The notes below the pieces were generated by a model, which made no database searches, was not told where the DNA came from, and worked only from the letters and a program-made list of their open reading frames with translations. Both the position numbers and the translations under genes were made by a program. Of a stretch of DNA of 64,000 bases, positions 15,916 to 25,336 are shown one piece after another. The number at the start of each line of letters is the position of its first letter. Position 1 is the first letter of the stretch. This stretch comes from Shimia sp. R9_2 (lineage in GTDB: Bacteria > Pseudomonadota > Alphaproteobacteria > Rhodobacterales > Rhodobacteraceae): assembly GCF_017743735.1 (NCBI RefSeq), contig NZ_JAGHRO010000005.1:62001-126000 (forward strand), given 5' to 3'.

Positions 15916-17491
15916 TTCCGGTTAAAAGGGCCGCTGCTGCGATCACCGCATTTGCGATGATATGCGCGGCGATGGGATCGGCCAGCCGGTTGCGGTGCAG
16001 ATAAAGCGCGCCAAAGGCAACACCCGCAAGAACACCCGCGAAGAAGCGATCATGCAGCAGGCCAAAGAGCAGGCTGGAGACGGCGATGGCGAGGATCGCC
16101 CAGAGCAGACCGTCTTGCCTGAGGCGGCGCAGCACATAGCCGCGAAAGAACAGCTCTTCGATCACCGGCACCAAAAGGATTGTGCCCAGAAAGCGCAGGC
16201 CGATCCAGAAGACACCGGGTGCTGATCCTTCTGATGCGGGCGCAGGGGCGGCGGTGAGCACCCAGAGGAGGCCAATCGCCAGACCGGTTGTGATGGAAGC
16301 GCCTGATGGGAAGGCGTGCCAGTTTCGCAGCGCGGGCCAGAAATAAAGCAGCACCGCGCCCATGAGCAGCGCGCGCAGGGGGTAGCCGTCAGATGGGTTT
16401 GGCCAGAAGGCAGAGGCAATCACACCTGACAGCATCATCACGATGAAGGGCACAATGCGTGCGGCCAATGTATCGCTGCGCATGGCGTTGCGTGAGATCT
16501 GCGGGCGCGGTATGCGGTGCAACCAACCGGCGCGGTGCGCGACGATCACCACGCAGAGGGCCAGCGCGGTGAACATCAGCCAGCCGGCGTAGGAATGAAA
16601 CCCGTTGAGGGCGTGCTCCGGCGACACCCGTGCGCCGATGATGATGAGAACTGCAATCCGTAGGATGTTAAACAGCCAGCTTGTCAGCACGGCGAGCGGA
16701 TAGAGGATCAGCCAGAAGCGGCGCTGGCGCAGGTCTGGGCGCATCAGGAGCGCATAGAAACCCATGAAGATGGTGATCAGCGCAATGCCTTCGACGCCGG
16801 AGCACTGGCTGGCGATCTGTACAAAGAAATCCTCGATGCCGATCACATAGGTGGGCGGGTCGACACTGACCTCAAAGCCGAAGGCGATCAGGCTGAGAAA
16901 GACCAGAAAGAACGTCAGGCTGCTGAGGGAGGACCACTCCCATGCCGGGCGGATCAGATTGGCGAGGTCAGGGACCAGAAAGCCGAGCAGGAGCGCCAGA
17001 GGTAGAAGGTAGCTGTCACCCCGGATCCAGCTGCGCCAGCTGTGAAAGGGCGTGACCCAGAAGACCGCACCAAGGATGGTGAGCAGGCTGCCGAGGCTCA
17101 AAAACAGCAATGTGGGGGTAAAGGCGCGGCTGATTTCGGCGGCGCCAAACAGCGGCAGCGGCGCAAAGATCAGGATGAGGCCTGCAAGATGCGCCCACAG
17201 CCAAGAGGGGCGGCCGGGTGTGGTACGCGCCGCACCAGCCAAGGCGCGATACGCAGTTGGCCTGAGCCAGAAATAGAGCGCCATGACCGTGATGATCGAC
17301 AGGCCGCGGGCGGTCATGGAGCGCAGGGCGCGGCAGGCGCTTTCGATCTCGGTCAGGCGGCACTCGATGGAGGCGAAGACCTGATAGGCGAGAATGACCA
17401 GAAAAAGTTCCGCCACCGCGAGGGCGGCGATGGTCATCAGCCGGGATGGGCGCGACGGCCCGGTGTTGTCTGCGATATCCGGGCCGGTCAT
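15899..17491 (-). CDS. xrtE: Exosortase E/CPBP protease fusion (VPEID-CTERM system)
   Basis: A 530-residue polytopic membrane protein that joins an exosortase to a CPBP (CAAX-type) protease. The exosortase half has the catalytic triad C230 (ASQCSGVEG), R278 (FNILRIA) and H299 (NGFHSYAGW). The C-terminal CPBP half has EELFFR (E445, E446, R450), H480 (FGLLH) and H510/N514. This architecture is known as the exosortase E/VPEID-CTERM system, and its expected substrate is the convergent gene next door. It starts six bases after the mipZ stop without a visible ribosome site, suggesting translational coupling. It should cut or transfer the substrate at VPEID near the membrane. Confidence 0.9.
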   Translation of the reverse strand: MTGPDIADNTGPSRPSRLMTIAALAVAELFLVILAYQVFASIECRLTEIESACRALRSMTARGLSIITVMALYFWLRPTAYRALAGAARTTPGRPSWLWAHLAGLILIFAPLPLFGAAEISRAFTPTLLFLSLGSLLTILGAVFWVTPFHSWRSWIRGDSYLLPLALLLGFLVPDLANLIRPAWEWSSLSSLTFFLVFLSLIAFGFEVSVDPPTYVIGIEDFFVQIASQCSGVEGIALITIFMGFYALLMRPDLRQRRFWLILYPLAVLTSWLFNILRIAVLIIIGARVSPEHALNGFHSYAGWLMFTALALCVVIVAHRAGWLHRIPRPQISRNAMRSDTLAARIVPFIVMMLSGVIASAFWPNPSDGYPLRALLMGAVLLYFWPALRNWHAFPSGASITTGLAIGLLWVLTAAPAPASEGSAPGVFWIGLRFLGTILLVPVIEELFFRGYVLRRLRQDGLLWAILAIAVSSLLFGLLHDRFFAGVLAGVAFGALYLHRNRLADPIAAHIIANAVIAAAALLTGKWALI

Positions 17492-17497
17492 GTAGAT

Positions 17498-18307
17498 TTA
17501 GAAGTCGATTGTGACGCCAGGCAAGTTCAGCGCCTTGATCAGGTCCCGCAGTTCCTGACGGGCGGCGACGTTTGAGATGTTGAGTTGCTTCACCCCGATG
17601 TCGCGCAGATCGAGCAGGGTCAGACCGCGCGGGAAGAGTTCCCGGAACACCACACGCTCGTTAAAGCCCGGTGCGACGCGGAAGCCGATGCGCTTGGCCA
17701 GACGGTCCAACGCCTTGCCCATCTTTTCCTTGTTGACCATCTGCTGGGCGCCCATGCGGTTGCGCATGACAATCCAGTCGATGGGTTTCAGGCCTGCCTG
17801 CGCGCGCAGCTGGCGGGCGTTCCATACCATTTCGGAATAGACTGAAGGGCCGAGGATCTTTTCGCCATCCTCATTCACTTTGGCCAGCAGGTCAAAATCC
17901 ACAAAGCTGTCGTTGAGCGGGGTGACAAGCGTGTCGGCCAGAGAGTGGGCCACCTGGCTGAGGCGGGTGTGCGAGCCCGGGCAGTCGATCAGGATAAAAT
18001 CGTTGTCAGGCTCCAGCATGGCCACGGCCGCAGAGAGGCGCTGGTCGTAGATGTTTTCGCCAGGTTGCAGGGTGTCCGGGTCGATCTCCGGAAGGTCGCG
18101 ATAGGTGGGGCCTGGCAGCTCGAGACCGGCTTTCTCCGAGAAGCGCTGGCGGTTGGCGACATAGCTGCCAAAGCTCTTTTGGCGCAGGTCCAGATCCAGC
18201 GCGCCGACCTTATGGCCCATGCGCGACAGAGCGGTTGCGATGTGCATCGACAGGGTGGATTTGCCCGCGCCGCCCTTTTCGTTTCCGACAACGATAATAT
18301 GTGCCAT
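17498..18307 (-). CDS. mipZ: Division-plane positioning ATPase MipZ
   Basis: ParA-type ATPase that forms a gradient from the ParB-bound poles and keeps FtsZ away from them, so that division happens at mid-cell in alphaproteobacteria. The deviant Walker A motif KGGAGKST (residues 11-18) is at the N terminus; DLDLRQKSFGSYVANR and DFILIDCPGSHTRLS are typical of MipZ rather than ParA. Length (269) is right. ATG at 18307. It is the first gene of an apparent two-gene unit with the exosortase. Confidence 0.95.
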   Translation of the reverse strand: MAHIIVVGNEKGGAGKSTLSMHIATALSRMGHKVGALDLDLRQKSFGSYVANRQRFSEKAGLELPGPTYRDLPEIDPDTLQPGENIYDQRLSAAVAMLEPDNDFILIDCPGSHTRLSQVAHSLADTLVTPLNDSFVDFDLLAKVNEDGEKILGPSVYSEMVWNARQLRAQAGLKPIDWIVMRNRMGAQQMVNKEKMGKALDRLAKRIGFRVAPGFNERVVFRELFPRGLTLLDLRDIGVKQLNISNVAARQELRDLIKALNLPGVTIDF

Positions 18308-18412
18308 TCCGCTTGTCCCTGCTCGAAGTTTCAGTGCCGCGGCTCTTACGGTGCGGCCTTGTTAGTGTCTACTATATGTTGTGATTTTCCACAGGAAAAG
18401 TGCGTTGAATTG

Positions 18413-18961
18413 CTAGATTTCCCGCCATTTTCCGGTTTCCAACCCATTGAGCGACCAATCCCCGATTTGCGCCCGGATCAGGCGCAGGGTGGGGTGGCCG
18501 ACGGACGCGGTCATGCGGCGCACCTGACGGTTGCGGCCCTCACGGATGGTGAGTGCAATCCAGCAGTCCGGCACCGATTTGCGAAAGCGCACGGGCGGGG
18601 TGCGGGGCCAGAGATCTGTTGGTTCCTCAATGCGTTGCGCCTGGGCAGGACGGGTGAGGCCGTCCTTGAGTTCCACCCCTTTGCGCAGCGCGGCCAATGC
18701 GGCCTCATCGGGTTCGCCCTCGACCTGCACCCAATAGGTTTTGGCCATCTTGTGGCGCGGATTGCTGATCTTGGCCTGAAGCTTGCCGTTATCGGTGAGC
18801 ACCATGATGCCTTCGCTGTCGCGATCCAGCCGTCCGGCGGGGTAGACCTTGGGCACGTCGATAAAATCAGACAGAGTGCGGCGGGGGCTGCCCTCGGTTC
18901 CCTTGTCGGTGAACTGAGAGAGCACATCATACGGTTTGTTAAACAGGATCACGCGGGCCAT
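18413..18961 (-). CDS. rluE: 23S rRNA pseudouridine synthase of the RsuA/RluE family
   Basis: Isomerises a uridine in 23S rRNA (U2457 in E. coli). The 182-residue protein lacks the S4 domain and begins directly with the catalytic domain ([13 protein letters not shown]). The catalytic aspartate is D46 in GRLDRDSEG; the later motif [22 protein letters not shown] is the family signature. ATG at 18961 behind AGGAGAGGCC. Divergent from the PLP enzyme gene, with 98 bases between. Absence of S4 and the short length favour RluE over RluB or RsuA. Confidence 0.9.
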   Translation of the reverse strand: MARVILFNKPYDVLSQFTDKGTEGSPRRTLSDFIDVPKVYPAGRLDRDSEGIMVLTDNGKLQAKISNPRHKMAKTYWVQVEGEPDEAALAALRKGVELKDGLTRPAQAQRIEEPTDLWPRTPPVRFRKSVPDCWIALTIREGRNRQVRRMTASVGHPTLRLIRAQIGDWSLNGLETGKWREI

Positions 18962-19059
18962 GGCCTCTCCTACACGGGGCTGTGTTGGGGTTGCAAGTTC
19001 GCTTTGCCTGCGCTTTTTTGCGGCGCAAGACAGCTGGCCAGAGTGCGGGGAGAAAGATC

Positions 19060-20202
19060 ATGGATTTCAAAGATATGCAGCCGGAGACGGTGCTCGCACA
19101 GGCCGGTGGCGCGCTTGACATGCAGAGCGGGGGCGTGGTGCCGCCCATTCAGCCCGCCACGACCTATGCGCGGGATGAGAATTATAACCTGCTGAACGAG
19201 AACAACCTTTACAGCCGTCCCCACAATGATGTGGTGCGTCAGGCCGAGGCAGTGCTGGCGCAGCTTGAGGGCGGGGCAGAAGCTTTGTTGTTCCCCTCCG
19301 GCATGGCGGCGATTGCGGCGCTGTTTCGCACGGTGCCGACCGGGGGGCGGGTTGTTGTGCAATCGGGCATCTATTGGGGCACCACCAAGTGGATCCGCGA
19401 ATTCTGCGGGCGCCGTCAGGTGGCCATCACCGAGGTGGATGCAAGCGACAGCGCGGCCCTGCAGGCGGCCTGCGCAGCGGGGCCTGCTCATCTGGTCTGG
19501 ATCGAGACGCCTTCAAACCCCTGGCTCAAGGTCGTGGATATTGCCGCCGCAAAGCAGGCGGCGGATAGTTGCGGGGCGCTTTTGGCGGTGGACAGCACGG
19601 CGGCCTCACCGCTTTTGTCCAAACCTCTGACACTGGGCGCGGATATTGTGATGCATTCGACCACCAAGGTGATCAACGGCCACTCTGATGTGCTGGGCGG
19701 AGTTCTGGTCTCCAAGGCGGCGACGCCGGTTTGTGAAGAGATTGCCAATGACCGCGCCAGCGCCGGGGCGGTGCTGGGGCCGTTTGAGGCCTGGCTTTTG
19801 CTGCGCGGGATGCGGACGCTTTCGGTGCGGGTGGAACGCATGGTGGAGAATGCGTTGAAAGTGGCGCGGTTTCTGGAGGATCACCCCAAGGTCGAGGCGG
19901 TGCTGTTTCCGGGATTGGAAAGCCACCCGCAATATGAGCTGGCGCAAAAGCAGATGCCGGGCGGGGCAGGATTTCTGATGTCCTTCCTTGTGAAGGGAGA
20001 CAAAGAGACCGCATTGGGAGTGGCGGGAAAGCTGAAGCTGTTCCACCGCGCGACCTCGCTTGGCGGGGTGGAGAGCCTTGTGGAGCATCGCCACACAATT
20101 GAGTCACACACCGGTATTCCGGAGACCCTTCTGCGGATTTCGGTTGGTGTGGAGAGTGCTGAGGATCTGATTGGCGATCTGGGGCAGGCTTTGGGGCAAT
20201 AA
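19060..20202 (+). CDS. PLP-dependent trans-sulfuration-family lyase
   Basis: A 380-residue enzyme of the Cys/Met metabolism PLP family (cystathionine beta-lyase, gamma-synthase, methionine gamma-lyase). PLP lysine is K203 in MHSTTKVINGHSDVLGG; FPSGMAAI binds the phosphate and AVDSTAASPLLSKPL contains the aspartate that holds the pyridine ring. C-terminal SLGGVESLVEHR is typical. ATG at 19060 behind GGGGAGAAAGATC; the upstream in-frame region is non-coding in character. Cystathionine beta-lyase is the most usual annotation, but the exact reaction needs assay. Confidence 0.88.
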   Translation: MDFKDMQPETVLAQAGGALDMQSGGVVPPIQPATTYARDENYNLLNENNLYSRPHNDVVRQAEAVLAQLEGGAEALLFPSGMAAIAALFRTVPTGGRVVVQSGIYWGTTKWIREFCGRRQVAITEVDASDSAALQAACAAGPAHLVWIETPSNPWLKVVDIAAAKQAADSCGALLAVDSTAASPLLSKPLTLGADIVMHSTTKVINGHSDVLGGVLVSKAATPVCEEIANDRASAGAVLGPFEAWLLLRGMRTLSVRVERMVENALKVARFLEDHPKVEAVLFPGLESHPQYELAQKQMPGGAGFLMSFLVKGDKETALGVAGKLKLFHRATSLGGVESLVEHRHTIESHTGIPETLLRISVGVESAEDLIGDLGQALGQ

Positions 20203-20334
20203 GCCTGCCTTGTGCGCTTTGGGGGAGAGGATCCGGGGCCTTCGCCAGCTGGCTAATGATTTATTAACCAATCCTCTGGGCTAATGTCGGCGAACAGGTG
20301 GGGTATAACCTGAAGACAGCGGCGGAAGACCAAA

Positions 20335-20829
20335 GTGAAAAAGCGCATCAGCAACCCGGCGGACATCACGCCGGCATATGAAGACAGAGGGTTGTTCAAA
20401 AAGCCCAGCACCGAGCTGGCGATCGATTTGATTCCGAAGTTTGGCAAGAACACCCGCCATGACATCATCATCAAAGGGCTGATGCAGAACGATGTTGAGG
20501 TCGATGTGATCTTTGCCGGGCGGCGCAAGCGCCATGCGGAAGAGCTGGTCACCCTGTTGCGGCGCAAGTGGGACGAGGCCAACCAGATTGTCATCAAGGG
20601 AATGAAACCGCCAACCCGAAAGCGGGTGCGAGTGCCAACGCGGGTGCAGGGGTCCTGGCGCACGCGGGTGATCGACGATGAGCAGAACCTCTATATCGTG
20701 GAGCATCAGCTGTTGGTTGCGCGCTGGGCCTATAACTCCTTTGACGGGGAGTTCCGCAGTTTTGGCGAGCCGCCTTATGTGCAGCAGCGGTTTCAGGAAT
20801 TTCTGGAGAAAACCAAAGAACGGGACTGA
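20335..20829 (+). CDS. Conserved-looking hypothetical protein, 164 residues
   Basis: Soluble, basic protein starting with GTG at 20335 (MKKRISNPADITPAYEDRG), with GGAAG upstream. Charged throughout, with a strongly basic central patch (KPPTRKRVRVPTRV) and an aromatic C-terminal part (QLLVARWAYNSFDGEFRSFGEPPYVQQRFQEFLEKTKE). No signal peptide or membrane span. I do not recognise the family. Codon bias is that of the neighbours, so it is probably a native gene. It precedes a VOC-family gene by 100 bases. Confidence 0.65.
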   Translation: MKKRISNPADITPAYEDRGLFKKPSTELAIDLIPKFGKNTRHDIIIKGLMQNDVEVDVIFAGRRKRHAEELVTLLRRKWDEANQIVIKGMKPPTRKRVRVPTRVQGSWRTRVIDDEQNLYIVEHQLLVARWAYNSFDGEFRSFGEPPYVQQRFQEFLEKTKERD

Positions 20830-20929
20830 CCACGCGCGGGTCAATGCGTGACCTGCGGAGTTCGGCTTGATTCCGGGCAGCGATGGCGGCTCTATGGGGC
20901 AAATATCCAAGCCTTGCGGGAGCCTATCC

Positions 20930-21346
20930 ATGAAACTCGAATTTCACCACATCAATTTTGTCTCTCATGATGTGGACCGGCTGCATGATTTTTACACCCG
21001 GGTTTTGGGGTTGGCGGATATTCCGCAAGAGGAGTTTCCGCGCACGGAGGCGGATGAGAACACCGGTTATGACGGCAAGATCCGCTTTGCCACCGATGGC
21101 GATATGCAGATGCATTTGGCGGAGCGCCGGCTGGATGTGGCCTTTGTGAACGGGCAGGTGATCAACCCTGTCGATCGTGGCCACATCGCCTTTCGCACCG
21201 ATGACATTGCCGCCTTCCTGAAGGTGCTGAAAGAAAACGACGTGCCATATTCAGACTATGGCACGGCGTTTGCCAAAGAGTGGCATCAGGTGTTTTTCCT
21301 TGATCCCGAAGGCAATGTCATCGAGGTGCATCAGCAGGTCGGCTAG
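20930..21346 (+). CDS. VOC-family (glyoxalase-like) protein
   Basis: A 138-residue single-domain vicinal oxygen chelate protein. Paired beta-alpha-beta modules: MKLEFHHINFVSHDVDRLHDFYTRVLGL at the N terminus and GHIAFRTDDIAAFLKVL in the second half. Likely metal ligands are H7 of the first module, the His of GHIAF and the Glu of GNVIEVHQQ. ATG at 20930 behind GGGAGCCTATCC. Glyoxalase I, dioxygenase and resistance proteins share this fold, so activity is open. Confidence 0.82.
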   Translation: MKLEFHHINFVSHDVDRLHDFYTRVLGLADIPQEEFPRTEADENTGYDGKIRFATDGDMQMHLAERRLDVAFVNGQVINPVDRGHIAFRTDDIAAFLKVLKENDVPYSDYGTAFAKEWHQVFFLDPEGNVIEVHQQVG

Positions 21347-21366
21347 GCAGCCTTGGCCCCACCGGC

Positions 21367-22293
21367 TCAGGTCAGCAAGGCAAGATCCGCCTCATTTGTG
21401 GGGCGGCGCGTGACCATGGTTTGCGCGTCAGCTCCGTCTATGGTTAGTGCGAGGTCTTTGTAAAAGCCGTCGTTATCAAACCACCAGCGGTGGGAATAGA
21501 CTTGGGTTTTCTCATTGTCGGGCACGTCGCGTTTGTATTGTTCGTTGCAGTAGATGTCCCACTGGCCTTTGGTGATCGGCTCTGAGATGCCCATATGCCC
21601 GGCGCGCTCCCGGCCGCCGTTGATGAAGCCGCCAGCAAAGGCCAGCACCTCGTCACGGCAGCTGTAGTAATTGGTGAAACGGGCGGCGCGGCGGTCGAGC
21701 ACCAGTGCGCCCCAAGCGCCTCTTTCCAGCCAGTCGGCATTCACATCCGCCGCGCAGAAGGTGACCTCATCAACTTTCCAATTGCGCGCGCCAGCGCTTG
21801 CGGAATCGCCAACGCCTGCAAAGCCGCGCAGCACAACCAAGGCGCCCATGGAGTGGGCGATCAGATGCACTTTGGGGCGCGGCGTCATGTTCAGGAGCGG
21901 GACGATGCCGTCACAGACAAGATAAGGCGCGGTCTTTTTGGCGTCGGTACGGTCGGTGTTATAGGCCAAGACCGTGCCGTCGCTGGGCCAGTCATAGGCG
22001 ATGACGGCCCCGGTGAAGCCTTGGGCGCGGACGCCGTCTTCGATCTTTTTGAGCCGCCGCAGCATATCGGTTTGAGAGGTGTTGAACCCGTGCACATAGA
22101 TCAGCACCTCACTGTCGCCGCCCGCCTGTTTGACGCGCTCGAGCCAGTCGGCCTGCGGAATGGCGGCGCCTTTGTGAATGGTGCCGTCCGGATTGGTCTG
22201 ACTGATCGCCACATAGCGGGTGACGCTGGCGGGGTTGTTGGTGAATTTCTGGGTTTTCGCGTGATAGGCACGGCGGGAGAAAAACAAAGCCAT
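21367..22293 (-). CDS. Alpha/beta hydrolase of the DUF900 group
   Basis: A 308-residue alpha/beta hydrolase. Oxyanion strand motif YVHGFN (residues 67-71), nucleophile S148 in AHSMGA. The candidate acid and base lie in CAADVNADW and further downstream. No signal peptide is seen. ATG at 22293 behind AAGGAATTTGATCC. DUF900 proteins are usually called esterases or lipases but few have known substrates. Convergent with the VOC gene, divergent from the MFS gene. Confidence 0.82.
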   Translation of the reverse strand: MALFFSRRAYHAKTQKFTNNPASVTRYVAISQTNPDGTIHKGAAIPQADWLERVKQAGGDSEVLIYVHGFNTSQTDMLRRLKKIEDGVRAQGFTGAVIAYDWPSDGTVLAYNTDRTDAKKTAPYLVCDGIVPLLNMTPRPKVHLIAHSMGALVVLRGFAGVGDSASAGARNWKVDEVTFCAADVNADWLERGAWGALVLDRRAARFTNYYSCRDEVLAFAGGFINGGRERAGHMGISEPITKGQWDIYCNEQYKRDVPDNEKTQVYSHRWWFDNDGFYKDLALTIDGADAQTMVTRRPTNEADLALLT

Positions 22294-22426
22294 GGATCAA
22301 ATTCCTTTTCAAATGATCCAAGAATGCCATGAAGCCGCCAATTCACAAAATGCGCTGCGGGGTGGCGTAGCCTGCGCGGGCACTCTGGCCCTATACAGGC
22401 GCGGCGGCAAAGCCTAGCGTGCCTGC

Positions 22427-23647
22427 ATGACTGACCATCCCATTCTTGACAGCCGCTACAGCTGGACGCGCCTCGCAATCACCTTGCTGATTGGCGTGTT
22501 TGCCAATGTCGGCATGTGGGCGGTGATTGTGGTGATGCCTGCGGTGCAGGCGGAGTTTGGCATCGATCGGGCGGAGGCGTCGCTGCCCTATGTGCTGACC
22601 ATGATTGGTTTTGCGATTGGCAATTTTGCCATCGGCCAGGCGGTGGACCGCTGGGGCGTGACCCGCGCGCTGATTGGGGCGGCGGTGCTGAGCGCGGTGA
22701 GCTACGGGCTGGCGGCGGCAAGCGGATCTGTTTTGATGCTGTCGTTGGTGCATTTCTTTCTTGGGTTTGGCACGGCGGTGGGTTTTGGGCCGCTGATTGC
22801 GGATGTGTCTCTGTGGTTTCAGCGGAGGCGGGGGATCGCTGTGGCGATTGCGGCCAGCGGGAACTACCTTTCCGGTGCGATCTGGCCGGTGCTGCTGTCA
22901 GGCGTGCTGAGCGATCATGGCTGGCGCGCGGTGTTTCTGGTGCTGGCAGCGCTGACCTTGGTGGCGGTTGTGCCGCTTGCTTTGCTGCTGCGCCCCAAAG
23001 TGCCGCAGGACGCGCTGACGGCGCAGGAGAATGCAGCCGTCGCAAGGCAGGCCGGTGCGCCGATGAGACCAGCGCCGCTGATGTGGGTTCTGGGATTGGC
23101 CGGGATCGGATGTTGCGTGGCGATGAGTATGCCGCAGGTGCATATCGTGAGCTTCTGCGTGGATCTGGGCTTTGGGCCTGCGGTGGGCGCGGAAATGCTT
23201 TCACTCATGCTGTTGGGCGGTGTTGTGTCCCGCCTTGTGAGCGGGTTGGTGGCCGACAAGCTGGGCGGGGTCTGGACCTTACTGATCGGGTCGATCCTGC
23301 AATGTGGTGCGCTGTTCCTGTTTCTGCCGTTTGACGGATTGGTCTCGCTCTATCTTGTCAGCGCGGCCTTTGGGTTGGCGCAGGGCGGAATTGTGCCCGC
23401 TTATGCACTGGTGGTGAGGGAGTATATGCCTGCGCGGGAAGCGGGCACGCGGGTTGGCTTTGTCATGATGGCGACCATTATGGGCATGGCGCTGGGCGGC
23501 TGGATGTCGGGCTGGATCTATGACGTGAGCGGCAGCTATGAGCTGGCCTTTGTGAATGGCATCGCGTGGAATGCGCTCAATATCGCGATCATGGGATTGA
23601 TCCTGATCCGGGCGCGGCGAGGGCCGGGGGCTCTGGTCGCCGCGTAA
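22427..23647 (+). CDS. MFS transporter, monocarboxylate/oxalate-like
   Basis: A 406-residue, twelve-segment major facilitator. Segment 1 starts at residue 15 (RLAITLLIGVFANVGMW), the 2-3 loop has GQAVDRWGVTRALIG, and YGLAAASGSVLMLSLVHFFLGFGTAVGFGPLIADVSLWFQRRRGIAVAIAASGNYLSG is the typical segment 4-5 region of the oxalate/formate and monocarboxylate antiporter-like group. Start at 22427 has no clear ribosome site. Substrate is likely an organic anion, by family resemblance only. Confidence 0.82.
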   Translation: MTDHPILDSRYSWTRLAITLLIGVFANVGMWAVIVVMPAVQAEFGIDRAEASLPYVLTMIGFAIGNFAIGQAVDRWGVTRALIGAAVLSAVSYGLAAASGSVLMLSLVHFFLGFGTAVGFGPLIADVSLWFQRRRGIAVAIAASGNYLSGAIWPVLLSGVLSDHGWRAVFLVLAALTLVAVVPLALLLRPKVPQDALTAQENAAVARQAGAPMRPAPLMWVLGLAGIGCCVAMSMPQVHIVSFCVDLGFGPAVGAEMLSLMLLGGVVSRLVSGLVADKLGGVWTLLIGSILQCGALFLFLPFDGLVSLYLVSAAFGLAQGGIVPAYALVVREYMPAREAGTRVGFVMMATIMGMALGGWMSGWIYDVSGSYELAFVNGIAWNALNIAIMGLILIRARRGPGALVAA

Positions 23648-23815
23648 GACTGGCTAGGCCCAGATCACCAGAGCTTGATGCAAACGTGATTGGCCGTCGC
23701 AGGCGTTTGCGACGACTGTGGAGCCAAATGGCGCGCGTCCGGAGAAGGGCTTCGGCGTGGCTATCGGGGTTTCACACAGCGTGGGCGGACAGGCCCGGCG
23801 CGGGAAGGATCATTC

Positions 23816-25216
23816 ATGGCGAAGGTGGGGTTTCAGGTCTTGGGCAACATGCGCAGGTCGGTGCTGCGGGCCGCAATGGGCGTGGCAGTGGCGGCGAGCA
23901 TGCTGGGGGCAGCGGAGGTTCAGGCGGCGGATCAGCTGCCGGATTATGTGATTGCCGAGTTCGGCGCGCCGCCTGCGATCCCGCAAGGGCCGCTCTCCAA
24001 AGAGGTGGAGGAGGCCGTGAAGGTGGCCTTTGTCGACAGTATGACACAAGGCGGCTGGGGGCGCGATCAGACCATCGCGCTGGATGTGATTGCCGAGGCC
24101 AAAGACCCGCGACTTGTGTGGATCATCAGTGATCTGATGCGCTTTGCCACGGGGCCGGAGTTCACCTCTGTGCTGAGTGGTGCGGCGGGTACGCTGCTGG
24201 GAAAAGACCTGCCGAACCACAACCACTGGGGCATTGTGACGGATCATCTGATTGCCTGGGATATTCCGGCGCCGCCGGATTATCTGGAGGCCAAGCGTGC
24301 GATTTTCACCAATATCGTGCCCGGTTGGGACCGGATTTTTGTCAAAGGCGATATTGACTGGCGGCATGTGTCCTGGGGTGGGGTGCTGATTGATGATCGC
24401 CCCTTTGACACCACGGATGATCCCTGCAACTGCATCCCAGCGGCGGACAATCCGGAAGTGAGCAGCGCAGAGGAGGCCACATGGTTGTCAGATGACGCTG
24501 TGGTCTTTGGCGTGGAGGTGAATGGCGAGTACCGCGCCTATCCGCGCCGCATTATGGAAGTGCGCGAAATGGTGAATGACACGCTGGGTGGGCGTGATCT
24601 GGGCATTCCTTATTGCACCCTTTGCGGCGCGGCACAGGCCTATTTCACCGATCAGATGCCACTGGGTGTGGAGCGCCCGGTGCTGCGGACCTCGGGTTTG
24701 CTGATCCGCTCCAACAAAGTGATGTATGACATCACCAGCAACTCGGTGTTTGACACGTTTCTGGGCAAGGCCGTGACCGGCCCGCTGGCCAAACGGGGCA
24801 TCCAGCTGAAACAGGCCAGTGTGGTGACCACCAGCTGGGGCGCATGGAAGGCGGCGCATCCGGAGACCACCGTGCTGGTGGAAGATCTGGCGCTGGGCCG
24901 GGATTTTGATTTCCGCAATGGGCGCGATGCCAATGGGCCGATCTTTCCGGTGGGCGATGTCGACCCGCGTTTGCCGGTGCATGAAGATGTGATCGGGATT
25001 GTCACCGCCTCCGGCAAACCAGTGGCCTTCCAGCGCAGTGCGGCCTTTGTGGCGCTCAATGCGGGCAAGGAAGTTGCGGTGGAGAACGTGCGGCTGGCGC
25101 TTGATGCCGGCGGGATCAAGGCGGTGGACGCAAGCGGTGCTGATCTCGGCAGCCATCAGGCCTTCTGGTTTGCCTGGTCACAGTTCCATCCTGATACAGA
25201 GCTGTGGAACGGCTGA
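23816..25216 (+). CDS. DUF3179 secreted protein
   Basis: A 466-residue exported protein of the DUF3179 family. Signal peptide at residues 1-38 (basic start, then VLRAAMGVAVAASMLGAAEVQAAD). The domain core has PYCTLCGAAQAYF, with two Cys, and a late TSWGAWKAAHPETTVLV stretch. A separate disulfide-like CNC motif lies in DDPCNCIPAADN. ATG at 23816 behind GGGAAGGATCATTC; the frame upstream is open but lacks signal character. Function is unknown. It precedes an exported dienelactone hydrolase by 120 bases on the same strand. Confidence 0.82.
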   Translation: MAKVGFQVLGNMRRSVLRAAMGVAVAASMLGAAEVQAADQLPDYVIAEFGAPPAIPQGPLSKEVEEAVKVAFVDSMTQGGWGRDQTIALDVIAEAKDPRLVWIISDLMRFATGPEFTSVLSGAAGTLLGKDLPNHNHWGIVTDHLIAWDIPAPPDYLEAKRAIFTNIVPGWDRIFVKGDIDWRHVSWGGVLIDDRPFDTTDDPCNCIPAADNPEVSSAEEATWLSDDAVVFGVEVNGEYRAYPRRIMEVREMVNDTLGGRDLGIPYCTLCGAAQAYFTDQMPLGVERPVLRTSGLLIRSNKVMYDITSNSVFDTFLGKAVTGPLAKRGIQLKQASVVTTSWGAWKAAHPETTVLVEDLALGRDFDFRNGRDANGPIFPVGDVDPRLPVHEDVIGIVTASGKPVAFQRSAAFVALNAGKEVAVENVRLALDAGGIKAVDASGADLGSHQAFWFAWSQFHPDTELWNG

Positions 25217-25336
25217 ATTTGTGGGCGGCAGGGGGGCTTCCTCTGCCGCCACTGCGTAAAAATCTCTGCGTGTGGTAAGCTTGCGTCCAACGTGGCTTGG
25301 GTAGTGTTTTGACGTGTATTTGGGAGGAATGTTGCG

